From the NCBI RefSeq assembly GCF_001039355.2, contig NW_019775624.1:616615-680614 (forward strand): 64,000 nt of DNA, read 5' to 3'. The position numbers and the translations under genes are program-made. Under the pieces are notes generated by a model. The model ran no database searches. It was not told the DNA's origin and saw nothing but the letters and a program-made list of their open reading frames with translations. Of the stretch, positions 1 to 13,400 are shown piece by piece. Position 1 is the stretch's first letter; each line of letters begins with the position of its first letter. This stretch comes from Lingula anatina (Eukaryota; Brachiopoda; Lingulata; Lingulida; Lingulidae).

Positions 1-1303
1 TAAAAGAAAAGAAAAGAATGTATTTGGTTGTAGAAAATTTTATCATACTGATGAAGAATGGAAAGTTAAACATGCCCTGGTGCAAAAATTCATATAAAAT
101 ACTTTGTTTATATGATTTTTGAAATATAATAACAATTAACCCAACAACCTTACATCTGAATTCAAAGCAATTTGTTTAAGGAACCTAATCAAGTGAACCC
201 AATTCAGGATTTACTGTCTGTAGTTTCTATAATAAACCATACACCAAAAATGGTAAATATCTCAATAGAACTTTAAACCTTATTATGTTTTGAAGGCCTT
301 CATATGCATAAACCTAAATAAGTAATTTGTTTCGCACCCTTACAACTTTCAATCGGCTTGTTCTTTTGTAATGAAAAAATGTTTTGTTACTTCACTCCCA
401 CAAAAGTAATTTAAAGTAAACACAGATGAGATTTTATGTAATAAACTTATGTCCATATAGTGCAACGTATTATATGTTTATGAAGCTAATAATTCAAATA
501 TTTGGCAATCAAACTTTCTTGATGATGTGATGATTCGGTCTTGCTTTAACACAATAAATTATGACAAAGTTTGTCTAAATGTGTAAATAAAAACCTTTTC
601 GCATCACTAGTGAAAACTTTTCTTAGCACAAATGGAATGGCTTAATAAGTGCAGCAAGCAAATTAAAAAAAAAAGTTGGATAAACTCTGATCTCCTTTTA
701 ACAAATACTGTTCAGCTATGAACAAATATCCACTGTCTATATTTCAATGTTTTAACATTAACAGTATTTTTCTTTCCACTGGCAAGTTAGAATTGTCTGT
801 ATATTAAAATTTCGGGAAAAAGAATTATAAGATACTTTTACTTATTCATTTTTAGCACAAAATAAAATCATACATATTTTTTCCCTTGGCATTATTTATT
901 TTTACATAATACTACTGATATTTATATATATTTCATTGACCTGCAACCTGACAAAAAATTTCAATAAATTTTTCAAGCAAAGTAACAGGTCAGATCTAGG
1001 ATGGAAATGTTTTATGTTTTACACTAGCGATGAAAATCCCACAATGAGTTATAAATGTTCTTTTTCGGTCATCCATCAAAACATGATGCTTTATCTAACA
1101 TTAAATCTTATTTTGTACATTATCTTTCTTGAGGTGTTTTAGAGAACGTATTAAACCATTGGCATTGTTCACAAAACTAAGCTCCCCCCCCCCCCCCCAA
1201 AAAAAAAAAGTTTCTTCTAAAAATTCAAGAAAATTTGGGGCACAGTAACAGCAGTGTATATTTATTTTAAAATGTAGGAAATGCTAGGATCTTTACAACT
1301 TAC
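1..1303. other. AT-rich non-coding, probably intron 1 of the leftmost gene
   Basis: The stretch lies downstream, on the minus strand, of the polycystin-like first exon that ends at 1304, so it is most simply that gene's first intron. I looked on the minus strand for a second exon like the first-membrane-segment exons at 13427-13922 and found none. The short open frames here show no family motif. Confidence 0.4.
1183..1209. repeat. Homopolymer junction, poly-C then poly-A
   Basis: About fifteen C are followed directly by about eleven A; on the minus strand this is a T-run followed by a G-run. It is one of five T-then-G tracts in the window. Confidence 0.9.
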
Positions 1304-1598
1304 ATCTGACACCTCTCTTGAATTTGGCCCAGCAACCATTGGAGTTATCTTGCACCTCCACTTCATCACGCTCTTGGACGCAGACGGTATTCAGGTAGTT
1401 GTCGCTTTCCATTGCTGCGGGGAGAGCCAGATCGGCATCCTCCCGAAAACCTCCATCGCGTCCCTGGCGTGAGTCCGGGCGGTCGCTCCCGTCGTCCGAC
1501 CAGGCTTGCCTTGACTGGGCACTGCTAGGGCGATTTCTGTTCGACATTTCCACCTCTTCTTGCAAAGTGCGGTTGTTTCTGTGTGAATTTGAACTCAT
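1304..1598 (-). CDS. First coding exon of a second polycystin-2-like gene (partial)
   Basis: An open frame starts at ATG 1598 and reaches a GTAAGT donor just after 1304, leaving one base of a split codon. It encodes a 98-residue hydrophilic N-terminus (MSSNSHRNN...) rich in Ser, Arg and Asp. It ends GCWAKFKRGVR and then the donor. The first exon of the polycystin-2 gene at 15624-15303 has the same design: start MSAKSKRSP, a matching RPSSA-type stretch, end [11 protein letters not shown], and a donor in the same phase at the same place. The exon is therefore the start of a paralogous gene read leftward and leaving the window, not an exon of the downstream PKD2. Whether the rest is intact cannot be seen. 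Confidence 0.75.
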
Positions 1599-2299
1599 AC
1601 TAAAGTCCCAACCACCGTCAGATTCTTCGATTTGCGCTTGCTCAGTAGTTTCTATTCGATCCTCGATAAATCAACTTTAATATTCACCTGCAATTCAGCA
1701 AAAGCCCACCTTAATGAGAAAATATCGACCGCTGTGTCAGTCCCTGTCTACAAATACAACAGAACATGGCTCCCTTGAGATTAAATGACGTCACTAAAAT
1801 ATGGATTCTACCAACCGAACTGTGGAACACGCAGCCGTTCGCAAATAGAAAATGGTCAAGGGGAGTCAAAAGAAAGTAGAACAACAAAAATCTGATAATA
1901 ACAGGATTTTAAATTGTTTTCTTAAAACAACTTTTAAATCTGTTACCCTGCTGAAAGTAGATAAGGCGACAAAAGTCCACGACTTAAAAAAATACCATGG
2001 ATCTTTTCTAGATGCAAAGCTTTATGTTGTTTTAAGAGCTTACTAAATATTTTATAACAAATTTAACATCAGCATAATACTCGTGTATTGACTGTTTATT
2101 TTAAAATCGAGGAAGTGCTCATGACGACAAAATAGACCCCCCTCTTTACAGTTTTTTTTTTTTCTGATTAAAATACAATTTCTTGTCCAATATCTGGGGA
2201 CTGTAAAAGTGTTTATTACCAACGAGATATGAATTGCATTATAGAAAAAATATCACATCGAAGAAGTCTTAATCAGACCGTTTGGGAAGGGGAGTTATG
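1599..2299. other. Upstream region of the second polycystin-like gene
   Basis: This would hold the promoter and 5' untranslated sequence of the exon at 1598-1304. I see no coding similarity and no clear core promoter motif. A 64-codon plus-strand frame at 1852-2046 is lysine-rich and unrecognised. Confidence 0.4.
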
Positions 2300-3754
2300 C
2301 AGTGGCGGATTTAGAGGGAGGGGGTCAGGGGGGTCCCCTATTGTAATTAGAATTTTGACTAGCTGAATCAATGGCACCGTTCGCCCTCTAAAATACCAAA
2401 AATTGTCGGGGCCCTTCAGCGGGCCGAGCCCCACGAGAAGTAGGAGGGGGGGGGGGGGGGGGCGGCTTCGCATCTGCGGGCCCCCCCCCCCCCTCAAAAA
2501 ACCCTTTATCCCCCCCCGGGGGGAACCCCGTTGAAAGAAACGTTGCNTAACGTGTATACCACGTTCAAACCTCTTACGTTATAGGTAACGTGAAACTGAA
2601 ACGTGTAGGCCTATTCCACGTTCATACCTCTAACAAATTAACGTGGGCACCAAGTTCAAATTAACGTTGCTGCCACATTATAGGTAAAGTGGAGCTGCAA
2701 CATGTATTCCACGTTCAAACCTCTTACAAATTTACGTGGGCACCACGTTCAAAGTAACGTTGCTGCCACGTTATAGGTAACGTGGGGGTGAAACGTGTAT
2801 TCCACGTGAAAAACGGTTACAAATTTACGTGAGCGCCACGTTCCAAGTAACGTTGCTGCCACGTTATAGATAACGTGGAGCTGCAACGTGTATTCCACGT
2901 TCATAACTCTTACAAATTTACGTGGGCACCACGTTCAAAGTAACGTTGCTGCCACGTTATAGGTAACGTGGGGGGTGAAACGTGTATTCCACGTGAAAAA
3001 CGGTTACAAATTTATGTGAGCGCCACGTTCGAAGTAACGTTGCTGCCACGTTATAGGTAAAGTGGAGCTGCAACATGTATTCCACGTTCAAACCGGTTAC
3101 AAATTTATGTGGGATCCACGTTCAAATTAATGATGCTGCCACATTATAGGTAAAGTGGAGCTTCAACGTGTATTCCACGTTCATAACTCTTACAACTTTA
3201 CGTGGGATCCACGTTCAAAGTAGCGTTGCTGCCACGTTATAGGTAACGTGGGGGTGAAATGTGTATTCCACGTTTAAACCTCTTACAACTTTACGTGGGA
3301 TCCACGTTCAAAGTAACGTTGCTGCCACGTTATAGGTAACGTGGAGCTGCAACGTGTATTCCACGTTCAAACCTCTTACAAATTTACGTAGAATCTACTT
3401 TCAATATTTCTTTGCTGCCACGTTCAAACTTCTTACAAGTTAACATGGGATCCACGTTCAAAGTAACGTTGGTGCAACGTTACACATAACGTGGGGGTAA
3501 AACGTGGGTGGTGACAAATTTCAAATTTACGTGGGAGCCCCCCTTTGATTTCTGGTCACCTCTTGTAATTAGAATTTTGACTAGCTGAATCATCGCTCTA
3601 AACCGAACCAAATGGCACCGTTCGCCCTCTAAAATACCAAAAATTTCCGGGGCCCTTCAGCGGGCCGAACCCCACACCAAGTGGGGTGGGGTTGGGGGGG
3701 GGGTCGGCTTCGCACGCGTGAACCCCCTTTCAAATTATCTTGGATCCGTCCCTG
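2300..3754. mobile_element. Non-autonomous DNA transposon with internal satellite array
   Basis: The left end reads CAGTGGCGGATTTAG and the right end, reverse-complemented, reads CAGGGACGGATCCAA, so the termini are imperfect inverted repeats. Both sides carry a perfect 5-bp direct repeat TTATG (2295-2299 and 3755-3759), as expected for a target-site duplication. Just inside the ends, a block of about 150 bp recurs in direct orientation (about 2341-2490 and 3564-3720; both contain TTTTGACTAGCTGAATCA and CGTTCGCCCTCTAAAATACC). Between the blocks lies a tandem array of about 93 bp. No transposase frame is present. A second member with the same kind of ends and a 5-bp duplication is at 57030-57197. 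The superfamily is unassigned. Confidence 0.8.
2550..3510. repeat. Tandem array, ~93-bp unit rich in ACGT
   Basis: The landmark CTGCCACGTTATAGGTAACG recurs near 2670, 2763, 2855, 2949, 3041, 3134, 3227 and 3321, a spacing of 92-94 bp, giving about nine or ten units. Each unit carries about seven ACGT tetramers, often as CACGTT or AACGTG. The outer units are diverged. It lies wholly inside the mobile element; the N at 2547 is at its left edge. Confidence 0.9.
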
Positions 3755-6700
3755 TTATGGATTTATAACTTAAAATGTTCAGGTTGCATTGCAAATCAAT
3801 GTCTGTACCCCACGTACGAGAATTGGAATCCGTTTTTATAGTTGTTTTATTAATAATCAATGAAGACTGGGTTCTTTTTCATCTGTAAAGGTCCTCACGA
3901 ATAATAATTCAGTAGATCAATATCTCAAATCAATCATTCATTTATCATCCTTTTTAAATGCAACTATTCGATAAGTGTTGTGTTTCACCTGTAACATGAA
4001 AAAGAAGAAATTAAATCCATAAAATTTCTAATTACCATACGGAAACAAGGATATGTTCTCTTCGATAGGCCTATTTATCTGTCTAGCATGAGTATCAAGA
4101 CTTCTTAATTATTATCATCTTCATTCATCGTATTTTTCTTTATAGATTTACTCATAACAGTATAACTCAAACTACATACATATCACGGTTATTCGCCAGC
4201 AAGAACGGCGATTCTAAACAGTTGGGATAAAAAGAAATGAAAAGAAAGCATAAATGTTGGTTCGCCCGAGATAACCTCTCGATGTTTGACTTTGTGGTGT
4301 TGAACAAAAGTGGATATTTCAAAGTATTAAATCAACTGCATCTGTCTGATTTTGCTATGCTGACCTTAAGTGGATGCCTTGTGTCGTTATCTAAATTCAA
4401 GACAAAAATGGAGTTTGTTTCAAGGACTTTAAACAAAGATTAAAAAATGTTTTATTGGAGAAGTTTTAATCGCCTGGTCGCGTTTTTGCTGACGTATAAC
4501 AACGTCCACTTTACATTTTCAGTTTTATTTATTGTGCTTCCCAACTTTTCTTTGTAACGTTTTCTAATTTTATCATCTTATAGCTATTTTTCTAATAAAT
4601 GATAACTGAAATATCGATTGACATTCGTAAAGGAAAAATTTATGCCGGTTTATTCATCTCTGAACTAATGGCCAAAAGGTTTACCTTATTATATCTCTTG
4701 TGAATTGACTGGATAATTCAAGATTTTACTGAGATTTTTGTAATATCAAATGGAGTCTAGCAATTAACGAAAATCAAGGCAAAAGTATGAGAACGTGCAA
4801 ATCAATTACATTTACTAATTTGCTTATTGGTCGATTTGTCCAACAATTAGATTGATTGAAGAGGTTTTTGTTTAAAATCATAATTTATTTTTTTACTTCA
4901 TAAAATTTATTAGATAGTTATTATATTATCATTTTAGTTTTTCTTTTCTCACATCGTAAAAAGCAATTTATATATTTTCAAATCTTAGAAAATGTGAAAA
5001 TGTTACCAAAAGCCAATTCGACACTGTCGAGCGTATTAATGACCAAGATAAAGTTTAGACGCTCGCACATTTCTCCTTTGGAGACTTAACCGTCGTAAAT
5101 CCGATATTAAAAAGTGGTAGGCCTACCATTTTGCCTAAACACATGGTAGGTATCTGCCAAAATCTTAAATAAATCAATAAATTTCAGAGTTAAATATCTA
5201 AGGGAGTTCGACTAAATCATCACAAACAAACAAACAAATAAAAAACTCTTTCAAATAATTTAAATTGCTTTTATTGCTGCAGAAAACAGGAAAAGCAAAG
5301 TGCATCATATACAAAGTACCCGAAGGACCGAAACAGTAAGAATTAGAACAGAAGAATAGTGTCATTTATTTTGCGAAATTTACAACTCAACCTCAATATA
5401 TAGACATACCAGTTAGGAACCTGTTGCAGTAACTCGCTATGAAGCGCTGCTAATCTTTACCATTCACTTTCTTACGTTAAAACCTGACAAGTAAATGCAG
5501 TGTAGAACAAAATAATATTTTTAGACACCACTCATTAAATAATTGCCCTACAAGTAATATCACATTATCTCACATTGATAAGCATGTCTTTGAAGACATT
5601 TGTAAATATATACGAGAAGCCTATTAACGACTCAAAAATAGATATATCACTAGTATAGATACAAATCCAACATAAGACTTGCACATCGGCAGAGTATTTC
5701 ATGTTTTTTCGATGAGACAAATAAATATGGATACAGTAATTGTTTATAAATAATGCACGACCAGACAGTTACGTTTCTCCAGCAAATTAAACGCATTTCA
5801 GACCGGCTGAAAAACGCTCATTTCTCAATAAATAATTAACCCTGCTTCACTCCCAGTCACGCGCAATGCAGACTTCTTTTCTTTTTAAGTAGATGCTGTT
5901 TTGAAGTGACATTGACCATTGCACATTGTTGCATTTCATTCTGGCTACTCTGATGAAAAGACGTTCAAGATGTCAACAGTCCATGTCAAGGAAAAGTTTT
6001 GATAAATAACGCTATATTTTGCCATTTACGTATTTTTCTTTCGCATCACGAAGGGTGGTCGTGAAGGTCACGCTCTCAGACAGTGCGTGGCAAAAGGTAG
6101 TTCTTGACACTTGAAGTTTCCCCGGACGGATTATTTAATTGAAATTGAACGAAAACAGAATCTCAATAATAACTGGTTGGTACCGGTAGGCATCTGCCGT
6201 ATATGCCGATTTCACACTGGACTTGAATCTTTTCTGTTTTGGTAAACCCGATCCTGAAAAGAAAAGTCAGAATATCAAAGAAATAAATAAGACTGCTCAG
6301 ACAAACGAACAAGCTCTCATGGGTGAATGGTTCGTTTATTTACCAATTGAGCTTGATAAAATTCGAATTGTTGTGGCTGGCGACATAACGTATCGTTCAG
6401 CTAAACTTATTATTCAACTTTTGCCACCTTTCTCATCTCAAGGTGAAACGTCAAAACAGGGTTGTTTTTAAGTCTGTACAGATTTTATTTTGTAAAGCTA
6501 ACAGAGGATATTTTCATAGCGATTTTATAAATGTCATCTAAGATTTACACAGTGAAAATAATTCATTTCGTTGATTTTGCCGATCGAATTTAAAATCGCT
6601 ACCTTGTCCGCAAATGTGTCTCGACTTTTTTATTTAATGATTTCCCTAGGGGCAGTTTAATCAATACCAACTGAAAGCACTGTTTATACCTGTCCAAAAC

Positions 6701-7445
6701 AGTTTACACTTCAATTATGTTCCACTGGGCGTGACACAATTGAGATTGATTAATCGAACTAGTCATTCAAGCATTTACGTCAGAGTATAAATTTCAACAT
6801 GAAAGAATGAGCACTACACAATGAATCAAGGGAAAGCGCAGTCTCTTTTCTGGCAGTGTTAACTGACTGAAAAAAGGGAGAACTGAACGAACACCAATCG
6901 TAGCCCAAACAGAAACACGCGAAAAGTTTACAAGATTAAACGGCGTTCAACCAAAACAGACTCCTTGGCGCAAGCCGGGTGTTTTTAAATGATACTTTAA
7001 AGTCGATTTAAAATATAACGAATAGCTTAAAATCACAAGCAAAAATTGCTATTTTGCATTTTAAAAACAAATTAATCAATCACAACGAATTTTAAAAAAG
7101 TTAACTGAAGAAAAAATAAACCAAAGAAAACTATAGACAACAACAAATATTCAAATAGGTATAACGTTCAGATCAGCATACCTTTTCATGTTTAGAAGTC
7201 CGACTGTTAGCAAACAAAGTATAAAAACATTACAATGTCATCATTTTAAACCATTTGAAAAATGTTACCTCTCACATCAGATCACGTGACCATTATAAAT
7301 TACAAAAGTTAACTAAATCTTCATATTTCTGGCATTACAAGAAGATAATACTTGAACTGCAATAATTACAAAAATACCCTATGTATTTTATCCATTACTT
7401 TAATTTTAAGTCTTGTTTTCAAAATATTTATTTAACAATGCTTAC
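3755..7445 (-). other. Downstream of PKD2 coding exons, probable last intron and 3' UTR
   Basis: No further polycystin exon could be proved here. PKD2 exon 13 ends at 7446 with a good GTAAGC donor, so a short last coding exon is expected below it; reading through instead would stop after five more codons. Candidate acceptors followed by short frames exist near 5453 and near 6080, but neither has recognisable polycystin sequence. Confidence 0.4.
5270..5275 (-). terminator. Candidate poly(A) signal for PKD2
   Basis: AATAAA on the minus strand (TTTATT as written), about 2.2 kb below the last identified PKD2 exon. It is only a candidate, since AT-rich DNA gives many such hexamers. Confidence 0.3.
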
Positions 7446-10400
7446 CCCAACATATCCTGATGAAGGTGGTCTTGAGCTAGCTGTCCGAGATCTGTCCGAG
7501 CCCGAGGAGGCACCTGTGCTGTTGGTCTCTATATCTTGGTCCCATTTGTCTAATTCGTCCCTCACTAGTCTTTCCATTTGGTCTCGCTTTTCTTCATCAT
7601 CAAGACCGTCAGCCTTTAAAGATGATTAGAAAATGTGTTTCTTTATCTGTAGTTTTAATTTTCTTTTTCAAAATGGTGGTTAATTGGTTGTATAAAGAAT
7701 ATAAATACTCAAGGCCAGGCACTAATAATGGGAAGGAAATGACCTTAAAATGCACATTTGTTTATTATTTCTTTCTGTTTTTTTTTATGAAAAAAGTGAA
7801 TTTTTAAAATCCGTGGAATACAGTATTTTATGCCATTATTTCTCCTCCTGTTTCATAATGATCTCATTTCACTGAAATCTATCAGAAATATCATTAACAC
7901 ACACCTCTGTGATACTGTCCAATATTTTTGCCATTGTTTCTCTTCGTTTTAATTTGGCCTTTTCCATGGCTTCTAACTTGACTAAGACTGCATCTATTTT
8001 TGAAACAATGCTGCCAATGGAGTGCTCCATTCTGTCTACTCTGCGCTGTAGGACACTGAATTCTTCAACTGTCACGCCCATTTTTCGACCTGCCTGTGCC
8101 ATTTCTTTGTCTTTTTCGATTTCATTTTCTTCTTCATCAAGTTTGGCCTAGAATAAATTTTCAAGAGAAAAATAATTTCCCTGTGTTACTGAATTAGAGG
8201 ACTAAAAAGCATGGCTATTGATAAAATTTTCATCAATCAAACAACAATAATCAACCATCAATTAAACAACAATCAAACAAAATTAGACAAGCCAGTTAAA
8301 TTATTTGCCAATTTAAAGATATGATGAATTAAGGTTTTTTATCTTGTTAATTTTTTCTTTTACAATTATATGCTTACTTTCTGGCCTTCAAGTTCAACTG
8401 CCATCTGTTTTTGCTCGGACTCATCCAAAGTACGGTCACCATCTACATCATACTTCGCGAACAGTGCTTCAATTTCAGTGTCAGCATAACCACGCCTAGA
8501 AATAAGATTTTTGAAAAAGATTATTTTTGAAATATTAACAGCAGAAATTGGTTCCTTTAATCCCAAGATCTATTTCTATTTTTGTGCATATATAATCAAC
8601 AACATTCAATTGAACTGTTAAAATACTAACAGATGATGTCAAATGGCTTCTAAAACTCGATAAAGAGTAAATGAAAAAAGACATAATGAAACAATACCCA
8701 CTTCTTCAACTCAGTACGCCACTCATCAAAGTCAACCACCATGTCATTATCCATGTCGGCACTAGCCAGAGCCTTCTGAATGTCCACAATCTTGTCACGC
8801 TTGAAATTCAACTTGTCCATCATCTTCTGGTAGCCCTGTAAATTTAAAATAAATTATATACAATAATCGCATTTATGGTATCATCTTTAAAATGCACAAG
8901 TTAATAATTTTATAAAGTTTATGTTATACATAGTTTATCAAAAAACAAAAGTTTACTACTTGAATAACTGCTCTGGTTATTCCAATCTTAGGAGCCTTTA
9001 CTACTTTCAAGCCAGCATTAAACCAAATATTTCTTAAAGTTCATTTAACATATTTTTAAAGTTTTTCTTCTACCTTACCTTCTTGAAGTAGTCAGTCATC
9101 TCAAAGTCATTCTTCTGCAAAGCTATGTCAGACTTGACATCAGCGTAAGTGTCATTGATGATGGCCAGGAACATGTTCAACAGGATGAGAAACACGAAGA
9201 ACACATAGCAGAAGAAGTAGAGGGGGCCAAGGAATTTGTCGAAGTCCTGCAGGGAATTGAAGTCAAAGTCTCCAAGAATGATACGGAACAGAGTGAACCT
9301 GAAACAGCATATGTCGTTTGTTAATATAAATGTTTTTCATTGCCAAATCACTTCATTGCTTTCAAATTGTCTTCATATATTCAATTTTATATTCTTAAAT
9401 TCAAACATGCATATCAACACAATTAGTTTTGTTACTACTTTGACTTTTGTTTAAAGATGTTAAAGAAAACAGGCATGATGTTACAAGAATGTCTTCAAAT
9501 TACAAAACAAATCTGATTAAAAGACTACTCATCTCCCAAAAATACATATATACAGTGTAATTGACATACAAACATCTTTAATCTAATGGTCTCTTAACTA
9601 ACTTACACAGCGTTCCAGAAGTTGCTGAAGTCTCTGATCACTGCTCCAAACACGAGCACACCAAGCTGGGCAAAGGCAAAGAACATGATGCAGAACATGA
9701 CCAAGAATCCAGCCAAGTCACCAGCACACCGTGAGAGGGTGGAGGACAGTTGGGTCATGGTCTTGTTGAAGCTGATGTACTTGAAAACCTGAAATAAAAA
9801 TTGTAAAACATAAATTGAAGTTGCAACATTTTTGGGCATGATTAGATCAATACTCAATTTACATAAAAAAATCCAATATTAATAATTTCAACTTATTTTG
9901 AGTATTTAATTATTACATTTTTTTTTCAATTTAATCAATTCATAATTTCATAATTTTCAAAACAAAATAAGTCAAAATAAAAAAGAAAAGTGTCCCTGAA
10001 TATGACCCGCTGCTATAAAACACACTCATTTTCTAATTTAAAAATTTCTGTATAAAATAGTACAGCATCCCTATTCACATTTTCCAATATTTACCTTCAC
10101 CCAGGCAAAGAACACTGCAACAGCCACGGCACTGTTGAACTGCATCTGCCAGAAACTGAGGAACTCAAAGTCAGGGAATTCCTCAGGGTTTTCCAGCAGC
10201 TTCTCCAGCATGGTGTCCACAGCAATGGTACGGTAGATACTGAAGGCAATACACACAGAGGAGATCACCAGCACCAGGATGTCAACTACATTCCAGAAGT
10301 GTTTGAAGTACTCCACTTTGTGTTTCTTGATCTGTAATTTAAAAAACTTTTGTTAAATGCAAACTTTCAAGGTTTGTTTTATGATACTAGTAAAATATCA

Positions 10401-13400
10401 TTTGGGCATAAAAAGTCATCATACCTACATGTTTTAACATTTAAAGTATTCAAAATTTTACTTCACCTCCAAAACCTCCTCAATGATGTAGTAAATGATG
10501 AAGAGAATGAAGATACATTCGCAAGCCATGACAAAGTAGTCTCCCACTGACACGTAGCGAATAAGTTTGATGGTACGGAATGACCAGGAGGACAGGGCAC
10601 CACCAGTGGCAGGATACTCAACCAGAAGTCTGGAAAATGTGTTAAAATATTTCATGAAATAACATCAAAAAGGGTGAATTAGTTAAATCAATTAAAAATA
10701 AAATTAATAATAATGATTATAACTCTAATAGATTATATATATTATTTTTAAGATTTTGATATAGCCTTTACCCTAAGTCACATAATTTGCCACTGTATCA
10801 TGTATTTATTCAAGGAGTTCATTACTCAATGAATTTATCTATGCTTTTCAATTTCATTTAACTTTTCATATCCAATGAAAAAAATGGCAATCACCTGATG
10901 ACACAGAACAAATTGATGTTGGCATTGTAGACAGTGAAATCAGTGAAAACTGCCCTGGTTCCACGAGTCAACCACAGGTTTTGCTTCAGGTCATCAACGA
11001 TGGCCAGGGATTTGGCTTTGGTTGTGGACAGCTTCTGGACATAGCCACCACCTTCATAGCGGGTCAAGATGCCATAATGGCCTGAGCCATCAAGCTGTTC
11101 AGAGGTTTGGTAGGACCAACTGAAAATAGGGCTCTAACAGTTAGCAACATATCTATACATGAAAGGGATATATTATAAACTTTACTTTACTTCAAAAAGT
11201 AAAATCTAATTTTCTTACCCTTTGCAGATATTCTCAAAATTTTAGTTTAAAATCAGTTGCATGTGGTGCTACATCAGTTGGTACTAAATCTTTTATTAAA
11301 TGTTAAAAAAGCTTTGATAATAGTAAATAAATTAAATACACTTTCATAATCAACTTTCACAAAAATATAATTTTGAACCTACGCAGTTCCATTTGCCTTC
11401 CCAAAGGTTGACTTGTCCTCATCTCCTGAAGCATATGGTCCATAGCAATCATCGATAACATGTCCAAAGTTTGATTCCACTTTGCAGGAGCCATTCTTAA
11501 CCTTCAGCTGACGGATACGAGGGACACCAAGCAATTTGTTTTCGTAGAAAATAAAGCCGAGTTCATCCTGTGACACGTTGCGGTTGTTGTACCATGTTTC
11601 CCAGTACAGTCCATCCATGAGAGGGCCACGAGCGAACTTAATTTAAGAGACAGTGTCATAAAATTACCTCTGTTGGCTGCAACTTTCTTATTGAAATGAA
11701 ATAACAAAATTCATGTTCTTTATGAATTTACCATTCAAAAAAAGAACAAAAAAAATTCTAGTTTTGAGTAATTTGCCACAGATATTTAACTGCAATATGC
11801 TTAAAATAAAGCAATACAAGATTTTTTTTTTAATGCATTACATTTACTAGAAAAAAGTATTAATTTTGATAAAATACACATTGGAAAATATTTCTAACCT
11901 GCCAGTAGTCTCCAAGGTTGCTAATTGATCGAAAGGTCTGTCCATTAGAATTAAAGCTGTTGTCCAAGAAGAGCTCACTCATTACCTTGGTGTAGTAGTA
12001 CATGTTGGAGCTGGTCATGCCAAAGGTTACTAACAGAAAATAGAATTTTAGATTAAAAAAATATTAAGTTAACACTGTGTTAAATTACCATCTTTGTAAT
12101 TAATATTGGTAAAACTAGATAAATCTTCCACTAATTTTTATTTAATCTAATATCCAAAAATTGTATTTATTTTAGATCCTAGTTTAAAAGGAAAAAGCAG
12201 AGCACAATCAATAATATTTTATTTAATTCATCAGTCTGATATCAGTGCATATATTTGGTACACTTTTCTATAACTTGGGTCAAGCACCAACAGCTTTGGG
12301 ACCATTCTTTCATTTAATAAAGTAGGCCTTCAGTTTCCACAAACTTGGTATGCTTGAGTTTATTTTGCCAAAAGCCTGGATGGGGTAACTGCATAACAGT
12401 TCCACATAGTAATGCCAAAGCAAACATTTCAATAATAAGAATCTGATTATGTAATGAGGTCTATGGTCTCCATATCTAACAAATAACCCTTTTATTTCCA
12501 GGCTTGTGCAGTACAATGTATACAGTACTAAATTCAAGAAAATATTACATGTGAAATAACAATTTTTAGTTTGGAGAAATATGATCATGTAGTAATGGGA
12601 TTTTCAAGAAGTGTTCACTTTTTTAATGGAAATCTTAAAAGTCCAGTCTTCAAGGTGCTAAAGCTTAGAATCTTTTGGTTGAAAAGTGAATATCTAAAGG
12701 GCAAAGTTGCACTTCCAGCCAAGTCAAGTGGATACAAATGCATTTACATATCAATTAGTGACCTACTGGCATTAATGTTGGACACACCACACAAAGAAAG
12801 AGTCTATGAAAAAACAGTATGAAAAATCTCTACAAATCACAAAAAAGTGTCCAAGAGAAGGTGGAAAATTTAGTAAGTAAAACATTAACTTTATTATGTT
12901 TTTGTTGTTTTATAACGTATTCAAAGAAAAAATGTCAATTTCTGATCTCACTTCTGTAAAAATGATTCCTAATTTTCTACACCACTCAAATTCATCACAA
13001 GTTCAGTTGTATGTGCTAAATGCATTGCATACTCAAATACTCAATGCATTATTTAGTACTCTCTTTCTATTACATTATCGAATGGCAATCAAATGTTGTG
13101 AACCGGACAAAAAATCAATGTATGAATGAATCTTGATGGATAACATTTCAAAGGAGCAATTCATGATTATGGGTTGGGAAGAGCAAAAAAAAAATAATCA
13201 ATTCAACAGGTAAAATCAAACATTTCAAAGTCTCATACAAAGGTGAGATCAATAAAATGTACTGCATTTCTTAATTACTATTTATCTCATCAATATCTTT
13301 TCATTTATTCAGCATTTTTTCTATATCCTTTAAAAATTATTCCCCAACCAATTTAAAGTGAATATAATATATCTTGAGGCATAAAAATATATTATATTAA

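Noticed and set aside
5970-6150. Minus-strand frame ending KEKYVNGKI as the last PKD2 exon
   Set aside because: No acceptor in the right phase with polycystin-like sequence could be shown; left as unresolved.
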